A stretch of 63,531 nt of DNA from Salibacterium halotolerans (GTDB lineage: Bacteria > Bacillota > Bacilli > Bacillales > Marinococcaceae), in the NCBI RefSeq assembly GCF_900115625.1, contig NZ_FOXD01000019.1:1-63531 (forward strand), given 5' to 3'. This document shows, one piece after another, positions 43,923 through 52,890 of this stretch (position 1 is its first letter; the number at the start of each line of letters is the position of its first letter). A model generated the notes under the pieces. It saw only the letters and a program-made list of their open reading frames with translations. It was not told the DNA's origin and made no database searches. The translations under genes and the position numbers were made by a program.

Positions 43923-44999
43923 TTATTCCATGCGGACCGCCTTTTCCTGGGCTGTCAGGCAGAGTTCCGCCGCTTTAAACGCATGAGCCTGCGTCATCGC
44001 GCGTTCGGTATGTTCCAGGCAGTCAAGAATCAGATTGTGATAGTAAGGAAAACCGACTTTTCCTGCCAGGGAATAATGCTTCTCTCCCGCCTGGTTCACA
44101 AGAAACAAGTGCTCGCCGTTTTCATCGTTGGTTATATCGATATTCTTGCGCAGTTCGATGAATCCTTCCGTGCCGAGAATGATCGTCCGGCCGTCCCCCC
44201 AGGAACGCAGACCGTCCGGCGTCAGCCAGTCGACGCGGAAATAACTCCCGGCTCCATTATCTCCTGTCAGAGTGGCATCCCCGAAGTCCTCCATTTCCGG
44301 GTAGTCTTTATTGGTGTAATTGGCCGTTCTGCTCGCCTGCACTTTTGCATCCCTGGCCCCGGTGAATGTCAGAAACTGTTCAATCTGATGACTGCCGATG
44401 TCACACAAAATCCCGCCGTACTGATCCTTTTTGAAAAACCATTCCGGACGCGCGGGAGCATTCAGGCGGTGAGGACCGGTGCCGATGACCTGAACGACAC
44501 GGCCGACCGCTCCTTTATTGATAATCTGTTCCGCAAAGACAGCGCTTTCCACAGACACCCGTTCACTATAATTCACGGCCCATTTCAGCCCGGTCTCTGC
44601 GGTTTTCACCCGGGCTCTTTCCAACTGTTCCATCGTCGTAAACGGCGCTTTCGCCGTGAAAAAATGTTTGCCGGCATCCTGTACTTCAAGCCCCAAATCT
44701 CCGCGTTCGGATGTTATTGGCGCGGCGGCCACAAGCTGTACTTCCTCGTCCTCCAGAATCTCCGCTTTGGAAGATGCCGCCTGCACCTGTGGGAATTTCT
44801 CCTGAAACGCTTTCACTTTCTCCGTATCCGGGTCATATACCCATTTCACTTCAGCACCGGCCTGCTTAAGTTTTGCACACATGTTATTGATATGCCCGTG
44901 TTCCAGCCCGATGGCTGCGATTGTGAACTCTCCCGGTCCGGCAGCGGCTTCAGGCTTTGGCTCCGGTTCGAAATGAAGAGTGTCCGAATGATTCATCAT
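43923..44999 (-). CDS. Gfo/Idh/MocA family oxidoreductase B (atypical EKP motif)
   Basis: 358 residues; AAGGAG about 10 nt before ATG. A leading proline/acidic tail precedes the Rossmann fold, which starts AAIGLEHGHINNM instead of the usual GxGxxG. The EKP position reads HFFTAKAPFTTME, keeping Lys but not Glu. GGILCDIGSHQIEQFL contains the conserved His of the substrate domain. The GLEHGHI-type subfamily is distinct from oxidoreductases A and C. Substrate unknown. Confidence 0.85.
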   Translation of the reverse strand: MMNHSDTLHFEPEPKPEAAAGPGEFTIAAIGLEHGHINNMCAKLKQAGAEVKWVYDPDTEKVKAFQEKFPQVQAASSKAEILEDEEVQLVAAAPITSERGDLGLEVQDAGKHFFTAKAPFTTMEQLERARVKTAETGLKWAVNYSERVSVESAVFAEQIINKGAVGRVVQVIGTGPHRLNAPARPEWFFKKDQYGGILCDIGSHQIEQFLTFTGARDAKVQASRTANYTNKDYPEMEDFGDATLTGDNGAGSYFRVDWLTPDGLRSWGDGRTIILGTEGFIELRKNIDITNDENGEHLFLVNQAGEKHYSLAGKVGFPYYHNLILDCLEHTERAMTQAHAFKAAELCLTAQEKAVRME

Positions 45000-45111
45000 A
45001 CCCGATCTCTCCTTCTTTCCTTCACGAAGGTTATATAGTTGAATGCTACACTCTTTCCCAGTCGTTGTCTTATTAAAGAATTATCTGATTCTCAATTTCG
45101 GAAGCTTCTTT

Positions 45112-46665
45112 TCAACCTTCCTTTTTGTATTCGGAAGGCGTATGGCCGGTATGTTTTTTAAATACCTGGCTGAAATAGCGGGGATTGTTGCCGAAGCCGA
45201 CTTTTTCTGCGACTTCAAACATTTTCACCTCCCCGGTTTGATTCATGAGGACTTTCGCTTTCTCCATCCGCTCTTTCATCAAATACGTGGAGAACTTCTC
45301 TCCGATTTCTTTTTTGAACAGTTTGCCGAGGTAATCCGAGTTCATGTAAAACACATCGGAGGCCATGCTTGAGATGGAAAGAGCCTCGTCATGCAGATGC
45401 TCTTTTGCGTACTCCATCACTTCTTTGACAAGCTGATTCTGGGTGTTTTTCTGCTGCTTGTAATTCGATTGGGCAATGCCAACCGCTGTATCTCTCAGAA
45501 ACGTCTCCAATTCCGGAAGTGTGGTGAACGAATGAAACTTAGGCACATGATCAAATAACTGTTCCATGGAGGCACTGTCGGTCTGACGTATCAACGACAT
45601 GTATAACTCCAGGCAGTGGGAGCGCAAGACCTGCACATCGAACCTGCATGCCCTGACAGCCTGAAAAAAATAGTCCAGGTACTCCGACACTTCGTCCTGA
45701 TTACCGCTTCGCACCGCAATGAGAAGGGATTCGTGGTCCATCATCAGTCCTTTGAATGCATAGTTGTCGTGTTTTATATCTTCGGAGGTGATAATCCCGC
45801 CTTTTCCGAGATAAAACCGGTGCGACAGTCCTTCGAGAATCTCCTGATAGAGCAGATGAAGATCGGTGATGCCGCCTGTGCTCGTGACCGACGTCGTAAA
45901 CGATGGCTGCTGCAGATTCTCCCAGTCTTCTTTCACTTGTTTGATATGATCAATGAGCGTCTCCACCCCGCTGTCCTCAACAAGCAGTACGATCCGGTCC
46001 GAAATAATCGCAGCAAGAAGAATGTCCTGACACTCCGCCATTTCTCTTGTCAGCATTTCTTTCAGCATAAACAGGGATTCGTACTCCACATCGTCATCCA
46101 GAACAAACCCGAGAAGGCGGAAGGCGTTCCACTGTTTCTCGAAGCCGAACAACTCCTGGTAGTACTTCCATTCTTTTATATCAAACTTTTTATTGATGAT
46201 GAATTCGCGGAGAAACTGTTCCTTTGCCTTAGGGATGACGTTGTTCAGATGGTCTCTCATACTTTCTATGAACGCCTCTTTTTCCCCTGCCTGATCAAGT
46301 TCCTGCACGACTTCTGCCACGGCTTCTTCGATTTTTTCCTCATTGCTCGGCTTCAGCAGATAATGCTTCACCCCGCATTTCATCGCTGTTTTTGCAAACT
46401 CGAATTCATCGTAGCCCGAGAGTACAATAAACCGGACGTCCGGGAAGACGCCGTGCACCTTTTCAATGAGCTCAATGCCGTTTAAGCCGGGCATTTTAAT
46501 ATCGGTCAGCACGATATCCGGAGGATTTTTCTGAATCAAATCATACGCCTCCCGGCCGTTGGATGCTTTAACAGGTGCTTGCGTGCCGCATTTTTCCCAG
46601 TCCACCATGGAGGCGATACCTTCAAGAATGAACAATTCATCGTCCACGACCATTACCTCATACAT
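45112..46665 (-). CDS. YesN-like response regulator (receiver plus AraC HTH)
   Basis: 517 residues. Receiver at about 1-120 with phospho-Asp in IVLTDIKMPGLNG and Lys in YLLKPSNEEK; a middle linker domain of about 280 residues; AraC HTH at about 415-515 (SISSMASDVFYMNSDYLGKL, KVGFGNNPRYFSQVFKKHTG). GGGGGAGCAGG precedes the ATG, and it overlaps the upstream kinase gene by 8 bp. It is the cognate regulator of the fused kinase and the likely activator of the surrounding pectin genes. Confidence 0.93.
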   Translation of the reverse strand: MYEVMVVDDELFILEGIASMVDWEKCGTQAPVKASNGREAYDLIQKNPPDIVLTDIKMPGLNGIELIEKVHGVFPDVRFIVLSGYDEFEFAKTAMKCGVKHYLLKPSNEEKIEEAVAEVVQELDQAGEKEAFIESMRDHLNNVIPKAKEQFLREFIINKKFDIKEWKYYQELFGFEKQWNAFRLLGFVLDDDVEYESLFMLKEMLTREMAECQDILLAAIISDRIVLLVEDSGVETLIDHIKQVKEDWENLQQPSFTTSVTSTGGITDLHLLYQEILEGLSHRFYLGKGGIITSEDIKHDNYAFKGLMMDHESLLIAVRSGNQDEVSEYLDYFFQAVRACRFDVQVLRSHCLELYMSLIRQTDSASMEQLFDHVPKFHSFTTLPELETFLRDTAVGIAQSNYKQQKNTQNQLVKEVMEYAKEHLHDEALSISSMASDVFYMNSDYLGKLFKKEIGEKFSTYLMKERMEKAKVLMNQTGEVKMFEVAEKVGFGNNPRYFSQVFKKHTGHTPSEYKKEG

Positions 46666-49600
46666 CCTGCTCCCCCCTTATATAAGGCAGTGTAATCGTA
46701 ACAACCGTTCCTCCTTCTTCTGCATTCTCAATCGTCACACCACCATCTTCTCCAAACATGAGATGAATCCTCTCGTTTATATTGTATAAGCCGATACCGG
46801 ACCCTTTCGGCTTCACCACCCCGTCATGGATCTGGCGGATTTTCTTTTCATCGATGCCGGGGCCGCTGTCACGCACCATGACAGCAAGCGCCTCCTGCTT
46901 CCGGGCGATTGCCACACGGATGCTGCATGGATCCATCATTTCTTCCAGAGCGTGCTGAATGGCATTCTCCACAATTGGCTGAATCGTCAGTTTCGGGATG
47001 CTTAATTCCCCGGTCCCCGGTTCCTGATCGAGCGAAAACTGAAGCCGCTCCCCGTAACGGAACTTCTGGATGGTAATATAATTCTCCACGATTTCAAGCT
47101 CCTCCGACACCTGAATCATCGGCTTCTTTTTGCTGATAATATTACGCATCATGTTCCCCAAAGCTTCCGCCATCTGCGAAATTTGTGTCTTCTGCCTCAT
47201 TTTTGCCATCCAATGAATCGAGTCCAGAGTGTTGTAAAGAAAATGCGGATTAATCTGCGACTGCAGCGCTTTATACTCCGTTTCCTTAATCACAAGCTGT
47301 TTCGTATAGTTCTCCTTGATCAAGTCGTTAATTTTATTCAGCATGATGTGAAAGTTGCGCTGCAGATCGCCGATTTCATCACGAAGATAAGCAGGTTCCC
47401 TGTTCTCCACCTGATCAAAATTACCCTGCTGCACTTTTTTCATCCGCCGGGTCAGCTCTTCAATTGGTCTTGAAATAGCTTTCGCCGACTGCCGGCTGAT
47501 AAAGAGTGTAATAGCCGCCACCAGCACCGTATAACCGGCCATCAATTGATAAATCAAGCTCTTCTGGCTGTCTACGTCTTCAAACGGAAGCGTATTATAA
47601 TATGTTAAATCATAATAGCGGGATGGTTCGTGCGTAACAAAAAATTCTTCATTGCCCACATCAGTCACAGCATAATTCCTTGTACCGGAGATACCAAGAA
47701 ACGTATCAATAGTATCTGATTCGAATGTATCCGAGTGAAGAATTCCGCTCTCATTTGTGATGACAAAGCTTTTATCCGACGTGATGTTGAGGGTGCGGTT
47801 AATCATCGCCTCGAGGTCAATCATGGTAATCATATAGCCAAGGTGGTCGAGAGACAGATTTTCTTTTTTGCGTATCTCTCTGGCGGAGACGAGGACTTCT
47901 TCCTCCGGAAAACCCTTCCACACATTCCCTCCTCCCTCTTCTTCAATCCGGCTGATCAATTCCTCCATATTCAGATTAATATCCGGAGAGAATCCGGCAT
48001 TAATGATATTGCCGTTTCCATCCACCACAAGCATAGAAGAGATGTAGGATTCCTGATTCAGGTACAGATTCAACCGGTTTATCAGTTCCATCCGTATCCG
48101 GTAAGCATTGTAATCATTATTGTCTGCATTCAGCTGTTCCATATGAAGCTGTATGGTTGGATTGGTAACAATCTGAAAAGTATAATCCTCCATGTTTTTC
48201 AACTCGTTATCGAGTACATTGGATGCCAGATGAAGGTTGCTTGCTGCTTCTTCATAAATCTTATTTTCGTAAATCTCCGATAATAAATAAAAAATAGAAA
48301 GTCCGATCACCCCGAAAACAGCCATCAATAGAAACGTAAGAGAAAACAGTTTGTTTCGTATTTTGGTGAACTGGTTAAAAATCGTGGTGGGGTGAAATAG
48401 TTTCAGCCACGTTTTTAATCGATGGAACCTGTGTCTGCGCCCTGTACCTATCCGAATCGACCCCCTCCCATCCGATGACATGCTGCCGGACATTGTTCTG
48501 CTGCTGCTTTTCTGTGTGTAAACGAGGCAGATGACCGTAATCAGTCCCGCCATCTCACCAATTGAAGCAGCTATTGCTCCATTTGCTCCATTCCATTCAG
48601 GGAAAGCGTTTACAAGAAAAAGCAGAACCAGACATACGACAACAATATTCACGGTCTGACTGACCATCATTCTCGGTGTCCTTCGTTCAAGCATGATAAA
48701 TCCGTTGAAAAAGTCCACCCACGGAAACACGAGGACTTTCACGATGAAGAACTGCAGCACAATCAGTGTGGGACCAGCCAGTCCGGGTTCAGCCCCCATC
48801 ACCACGTTCATGAACCACCCTCCGGCCGGAGTGAGCGTGACGGCGAGCAGCAGCAGTACCGGAATCACACTCAGGACGATCGTGAACGTCCATACTTTGG
48901 AATGATCCCTTTGATAAAATTGTAGCACAATTTGGTGGGTATACATAAAAAAACTCAGCAGAAATTGGGAAATCGTAAAGGCCAGCGCAAATGAAGCGAT
49001 ACTAAGTTCCATATCCCGGCTCTGGGCCAAAAAAATATAGACGAGCGGCTGCAGCATCGTCTGAAACAAAAAGTATACGACCATAGGGAGATAAAACGGC
49101 ATGATTTCTTTTTTGTACAGGGACCAGCCGCTTTCCGGTGTTTTTTTCAGTATGACATGCCCTTTCCAGACGCTGAACGCACACTCGATACACATCCCTG
49201 TCAGGAAAATGACCGCACCAGCCATGCTCGTAATGCTGCCGGACGCCGTAAACCACCAGGCCATGAGAAACATGGCGGCGACTCTTACAATCACCCCGAT
49301 CGTGAGCCATTTCGTCTGCAGATGCCGGATGATGACACCCTGATAGATACCCCGTATCCCTGAAAAAATAATGACAAACGTGATAACAAAGAAGGTGAGC
49401 GAAATCGTGTGGACCATATTTTCATCGGCATTAAACAACTGGATAAACATCCACGTTCCAAGCGGAGTGAAACTGATGATCATACTGATGGTCATCATGA
49501 CAGCCGTCACATACAGGAACACGATAAACAGCGGCCGGAACATCTTTTTATCCCGGACAAGAGCGGAACTTGTCTGTCTGAATACAATCATCGGTTTTTC

Positions 49601-49783
49601 CACAATGCCGAACATCGAAAAGGCGACCGCATAACAGGCTACCATGAAGGCCGCATTGTCCGCCCTGCTCAGTGTACCGTTAATAATAATATGGGTCAGA
49701 GAGGTTAAGCTGGAGGAAATGCCGAGTGGAATAAAAAAAGCGGCAAGCGTCTTATACGTCAGGCTGGAACATTCCTTTCTCAC
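46658..49783 (-). CDS. MATE/MOP-like 12-TM transporter fused to YesM-like sensor histidine kinase
   Basis: 1041 residues from a GTG after AGAAGGG. Residues about 10-420 contain 12 membrane helices in the pattern of MATE/polysaccharide-flippase (MOP) proteins. A basic linker (about 425-460) follows. Residues 465-1041 are a complete YesM-type kinase: helix, extracytoplasmic dCache-like domain (about 490-755), helix, HAMP (ISRPIEELTRRM), phospho-acceptor region QINPHFLYNTLD (H847) and HATPase (VENAIQHA, DSGPGIDEKK, GSGIGLYNINERI). Ordinary YesM proteins have only the kinase part (about 580 residues). It overlaps the YesN gene. In the linker GGGAGGGGG (48469-48461) sits 3 nt before an in-frame ATT codon (I443), possibly a relic of a former kinase start. 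It may couple transport or substrate binding to signalling. Confidence 0.85.
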   Translation of the reverse strand: MRKECSSLTYKTLAAFFIPLGISSSLTSLTHIIINGTLSRADNAAFMVACYAVAFSMFGIVEKPMIVFRQTSSALVRDKKMFRPLFIVFLYVTAVMMTISMIISFTPLGTWMFIQLFNADENMVHTISLTFFVITFVIIFSGIRGIYQGVIIRHLQTKWLTIGVIVRVAAMFLMAWWFTASGSITSMAGAVIFLTGMCIECAFSVWKGHVILKKTPESGWSLYKKEIMPFYLPMVVYFLFQTMLQPLVYIFLAQSRDMELSIASFALAFTISQFLLSFFMYTHQIVLQFYQRDHSKVWTFTIVLSVIPVLLLLAVTLTPAGGWFMNVVMGAEPGLAGPTLIVLQFFIVKVLVFPWVDFFNGFIMLERRTPRMMVSQTVNIVVVCLVLLFLVNAFPEWNGANGAIAASIGEMAGLITVICLVYTQKSSSRTMSGSMSSDGRGSIRIGTGRRHRFHRLKTWLKLFHPTTIFNQFTKIRNKLFSLTFLLMAVFGVIGLSIFYLLSEIYENKIYEEAASNLHLASNVLDNELKNMEDYTFQIVTNPTIQLHMEQLNADNNDYNAYRIRMELINRLNLYLNQESYISSMLVVDGNGNIINAGFSPDINLNMEELISRIEEEGGGNVWKGFPEEEVLVSAREIRKKENLSLDHLGYMITMIDLEAMINRTLNITSDKSFVITNESGILHSDTFESDTIDTFLGISGTRNYAVTDVGNEEFFVTHEPSRYYDLTYYNTLPFEDVDSQKSLIYQLMAGYTVLVAAITLFISRQSAKAISRPIEELTRRMKKVQQGNFDQVENREPAYLRDEIGDLQRNFHIMLNKINDLIKENYTKQLVIKETEYKALQSQINPHFLYNTLDSIHWMAKMRQKTQISQMAEALGNMMRNIISKKKPMIQVSEELEIVENYITIQKFRYGERLQFSLDQEPGTGELSIPKLTIQPIVENAIQHALEEMMDPCSIRVAIARKQEALAVMVRDSGPGIDEKKIRQIHDGVVKPKGSGIGLYNINERIHLMFGEDGGVTIENAEEGGTVVTITLPYIRGEQDV

Positions 49784-49798
49784 GAAGCATCCCTTCTT

Positions 49799-50773
49799 CT
49801 ATGGTTCTGGCTGCTGCAGACGGATGCCACTGCCGTCTGCATCCTTATTGTTTCTGCCTACCAATCTGCCGGCGGATGCCGCCAGAAACTGTTGAAAAAT
49901 AACAGCCAGTACGACAGGAAGAGCGGCCGCCGGTGGAAAATAGGTGACAGCAATCGCGGCTCCGACTCCGGTGTTACGCATTCCTGTATTATACATGAGG
50001 CTGACTGCCGTGGCACGCGTCCACCCAAACAGCCTGGCGGACCAGAATCCGAGACCGTACGCCGCACAGGCGAGGAGAAACACAACGAAAAACAAAAAAA
50101 TCAAACGCATCGACATCGTTTGAAAGTACGGGGCGGTGACCGCACTGTTTATCAAAATCACGAACAGCACTCCTATTTTGGAAAAAGGAGCAGCTGCGGC
50201 GCCGGCCTGACGGGCCCGTTTTTCGTTCATCCGGTTGAACAAAACAGCGGCCGCAGAAGGAACGACGACCATCCATAACAGTCCGAGCATAATCCCAGGA
50301 ACATCCATCGCCACGTCGGTTCCAACGAAAATACCCAGTATGGAAGGGACAAGAAGCGGAGAAACCAGTGTATTGATAATAACGACAGCTACGGTCAATC
50401 CGGTATTGCCACCGAAGATGCCGCTCCACATAATAGTGATGACCCCCGTGGGGATGGAAAACGCCAAAACCAGTCCCGTAATGACAAGAATATCATCCAT
50501 GAAAAGCAGAACCCCGGCGCCGTACGCAGCTGCAGGCATCACCACCTGCAGCAGGACCATGGCCGTAATAAGGGGCAGCGGCCGCAGAAAGGCTTCTTTC
50601 ATCTGCTGCAGATTGAGCCGGAGGCAGCTGGAAAAGCTGATAAAAGCAAAAATCCATTTCACCCAGTCCGAAAGCACCTGTGCACCGGACAAGACCGTGA
50701 TACCCAGCAGCAGGACGGCAGGAATCAAAAACGGCAGAGCTTTCTCGAGGTATTGGTTCACTTGTTGATACAC
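49799..50773 (-). CDS. BASS/SBF family (bile acid:Na+ symporter-like) transporter
   Basis: 324 residues with about 10 helices. FSSCLRLNLQQMKEAF and SLMYNTGMRNTGVGAAIAVTYF are BASS-family landmarks; the latter resembles the sodium/substrate crossover region. Family members carry organic anions, including keto acids and bile acids. In this operon a pectin-derived organic acid is the plausible cargo. It lies 15 bp upstream of the fused kinase and downstream of the YesL gene. Confidence 0.85.
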   Translation of the reverse strand: MYQQVNQYLEKALPFLIPAVLLLGITVLSGAQVLSDWVKWIFAFISFSSCLRLNLQQMKEAFLRPLPLITAMVLLQVVMPAAAYGAGVLLFMDDILVITGLVLAFSIPTGVITIMWSGIFGGNTGLTVAVVIINTLVSPLLVPSILGIFVGTDVAMDVPGIMLGLLWMVVVPSAAAVLFNRMNEKRARQAGAAAAPFSKIGVLFVILINSAVTAPYFQTMSMRLIFLFFVVFLLACAAYGLGFWSARLFGWTRATAVSLMYNTGMRNTGVGAAIAVTYFPPAAALPVVLAVIFQQFLAASAGRLVGRNNKDADGSGIRLQQPEP

Positions 50774-50848
50774 AACATCCCTTCTTCCTGCAACATCGAT
50801 CGTATATATCCCGGCTTTTATGTCCTGCCGTTTTATCTTACAGTCCTA

Positions 50849-51502
50849 TCAGGCCGGCACGTGTTCATAAGAAGTACCGCCGGCTTTTTCCACCTGCATT
50901 TTTTTCAGAGACTGATAGACCAGCCACATGTTAATCTGGGCAAGCAGACTAACCCCGCAGATGGGAATGAATCCGGGAAACGAAATGAAAAAATAGTAGG
51001 CTGCGAGCAGCGAAATAATAATCAGTAACACATTGGCTATATTGAGGAAACTGAGCGCGATGGAATATTTAATATACTGAAAGAATCTCATTCTGTAATG
51101 GACGTACGTTGGGAAAATATAGAGCAGCATAAAGATAAAGACAATGCCGATAACGGTCATGAAGACGTTCAGTCCTGTGAACAAAGCACCATCATAGCTT
51201 CGGAAAAAGTTCAGGTTAAAATACCAGAGCAGTCCGAATCCGATTAATGAAAGCCCGAGACCATTGGCCTTGAAAAATTCTGCTTTGTAACTTTTCCAGA
51301 ACGTCCGGAAAACTTTCACTTCCTCCTCGCCAAGACAGGTCCTGCGCGCCACGGAAAAGAGCGCCGCCGTGCTCGGACCGATACCAAAAACAACGCCGCC
51401 GAGCAGCGTACAGGCCGCCCACATCACGTTCAAGTAGAAAAAGTAACAAACCCAGCGGCAGAAAGAAATAATGAACATGAACAACAGACCGTCTTTTTTC
51501 AC
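50849..51502 (-). CDS. YesL family (DUF624) membrane protein, copy 2
   Basis: 217 residues, five to six helices, with ISFCRWVCYFFYLNVMWAAC, GIGPSTAALFSVARR and the HYRMRFFQYIKYSIAL turn of YesL proteins. It begins 1 bp after the stop of oxidoreductase C, so translation is coupled. Its role in the importer system is unknown; the B. subtilis yes operon has the same gene next to YesM/YesN. Shares family with 19028-19672. Confidence 0.9.
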   Translation of the reverse strand: MKKDGLLFMFIISFCRWVCYFFYLNVMWAACTLLGGVVFGIGPSTAALFSVARRTCLGEEEVKVFRTFWKSYKAEFFKANGLGLSLIGFGLLWYFNLNFFRSYDGALFTGLNVFMTVIGIVFIFMLLYIFPTYVHYRMRFFQYIKYSIALSFLNIANVLLIIISLLAAYYFFISFPGFIPICGVSLLAQINMWLVYQSLKKMQVEKAGGTSYEHVPA

Positions 51503-51503
51503 G

Positions 51504-52808
51504 TCAATCTCCCCCTTCCTTTATCCCACCGGCTGCAGTCAGCAGATCTTCCACCCGGACCGGTTGGTTCTCATGTGCTGATTTCCAGACTGCTTCCCCC
51601 GCTGCGACAGCAAGTGCGCCGTCCCTGCTTCCGGACAGAATAGTGTACTCGCGCTTCGGATTCTCCCCGAGAAAAATGTCTTCCTGAAGAACCGGATCAC
51701 CCCCGCCGTGACCGCCTTCCCGCTCGACAACATGAATCGTCTCCTTGGAGCCAAAAAGGGGGAAATAGTCAATCGTCTGTTCCGGCACAGGGAAAGGAAC
51801 ACGCGACGGTGCATGATATTCCATCGTTTCCAGACGGCCTTCTGTGCCGTTAATGGCCAGACGGTAGCCTTCATAAGGCACGGAAAAATTCACCGAGTAG
51901 TTCAAAAGGGACCCGCCGCTGTATTTCACGACCGCCGTATACGTATCTTCAATCGAAATGTCCGAATCAAACACGCACTTATCCGGCCGGTATCCCGTAT
52001 AGCCTTCCCTTTTTTTCATATCCGCGTTGATATGGTCATCCTCTACCGAAGCTGTGTTACTTCTTGTGTTCCACCGCATGTAATAAGGGCAGTCAAGCTT
52101 CACATCACACGTCGAACAGTGTCTGCCGTCTTCTTTCCGGGGATTGTGTACACTTTCACTGCCGTAATAATTCAAAGCGCCATACGCAAAAACCTCTTTG
52201 GGCTGCTGATCGAGCCACCAGTTCACAAGATCAAAATGGTGCGAACTTTTGTGGATGGACAATCCCCCGGAGTGTTCGCGGTACCGGTTCCAACGCTGAA
52301 AATAGGAGGACCCGTGGTAGGTGTCAATGTACCAGTTCAGATCCACCGACGTTACCCGTCCGATTTTTCCCGCGTCAATCAATTCTTTGATCTTCATGTG
52401 ATACGGATTGTAACGGTAGTTGAACGTGACGTTGACGTGCCCTTTGCTTTCTTCTTCCGCTTCCATGATGCGCCGGCATTCATCCGCTGTGACTGCCATC
52501 GGTTTTTCCGAGATCACTTCCAGATCATTCTTGAGCCCCTGAACGATAAAATCCACATGCGTATCATCCCGGCTCGTCACAATAACCGCATCCGGTCGGA
52601 CTTCTTCCACCATCCGGTCAAATTCCCCCGCGCCGAATGCAGGAACTTCAGCTGTCTCGGGATACTGCTCTCTGCACACGTCAAACCTCACCGCATCCAC
52701 ATCGAGCATTCCTGCCAATTGGCAGGAGTCCGAAAATGTCTTGAGCATCGGCTTGATAAACATCCCGAGTGCCCGGTTACTCATGCCGCAGACTACATAT
52801 CGTTTCAC
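51504..52808 (-). CDS. Gfo/Idh/MocA family oxidoreductase C with cysteine cluster
   Basis: 434 residues; GTG at 52808 is preferred because GAGGTG lies 6 nt upstream, and the GTG at 52817 overlaps that site. NAD loop YVVCGMSNRALG and motif VISEKPMAVT are conserved. Between the two halves is HCSTCDVKLDCPYY (C-x2-C-x5-C), which suggests a structural metal site not seen in oxidoreductases A or B. GGGLSIHKSSHHFDL-like residues form the substrate-domain His region. It follows the ABC permease with a cre-like site between. Confidence 0.87.
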   Translation of the reverse strand: MKRYVVCGMSNRALGMFIKPMLKTFSDSCQLAGMLDVDAVRFDVCREQYPETAEVPAFGAGEFDRMVEEVRPDAVIVTSRDDTHVDFIVQGLKNDLEVISEKPMAVTADECRRIMEAEEESKGHVNVTFNYRYNPYHMKIKELIDAGKIGRVTSVDLNWYIDTYHGSSYFQRWNRYREHSGGLSIHKSSHHFDLVNWWLDQQPKEVFAYGALNYYGSESVHNPRKEDGRHCSTCDVKLDCPYYMRWNTRSNTASVEDDHINADMKKREGYTGYRPDKCVFDSDISIEDTYTAVVKYSGGSLLNYSVNFSVPYEGYRLAINGTEGRLETMEYHAPSRVPFPVPEQTIDYFPLFGSKETIHVVEREGGHGGGDPVLQEDIFLGENPKREYTILSGSRDGALAVAAGEAVWKSAHENQPVRVEDLLTAAGGIKEGGD

Positions 52809-52857
52809 ATCACACACCTCATTCTGCTTTTTAAAGTAAACGGTTATCCCCTTTTAT

Positions 52858-52871
52858 TGTAAGCGTTATCA
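52858..52871 (-). promoter_or_regulatory. cre-like site upstream of oxidoreductase C
   Basis: TGTAAGCGTTATCA matches the CcpA consensus TGNAARCGNWWWCA at every position. It lies in the 82-bp gap between the permease gene and oxidoreductase C, which hints at an internal promoter or a roadblock. Confidence 0.6.
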
Positions 52872-52890
52872 AATGAAAGTCAATAAAAGG

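Noticed and set aside
43872-45038. 388-residue + strand frame antisense to oxidoreductase B
   Set aside because: Shadow frame; the - strand product has a family-typical substrate domain and a good ribosome binding site.
51708-52862. 384-residue + strand frame antisense to oxidoreductase C
   Set aside because: Arg/His/Val-rich composition typical of an antisense shadow; the - strand gene has cofactor motifs.
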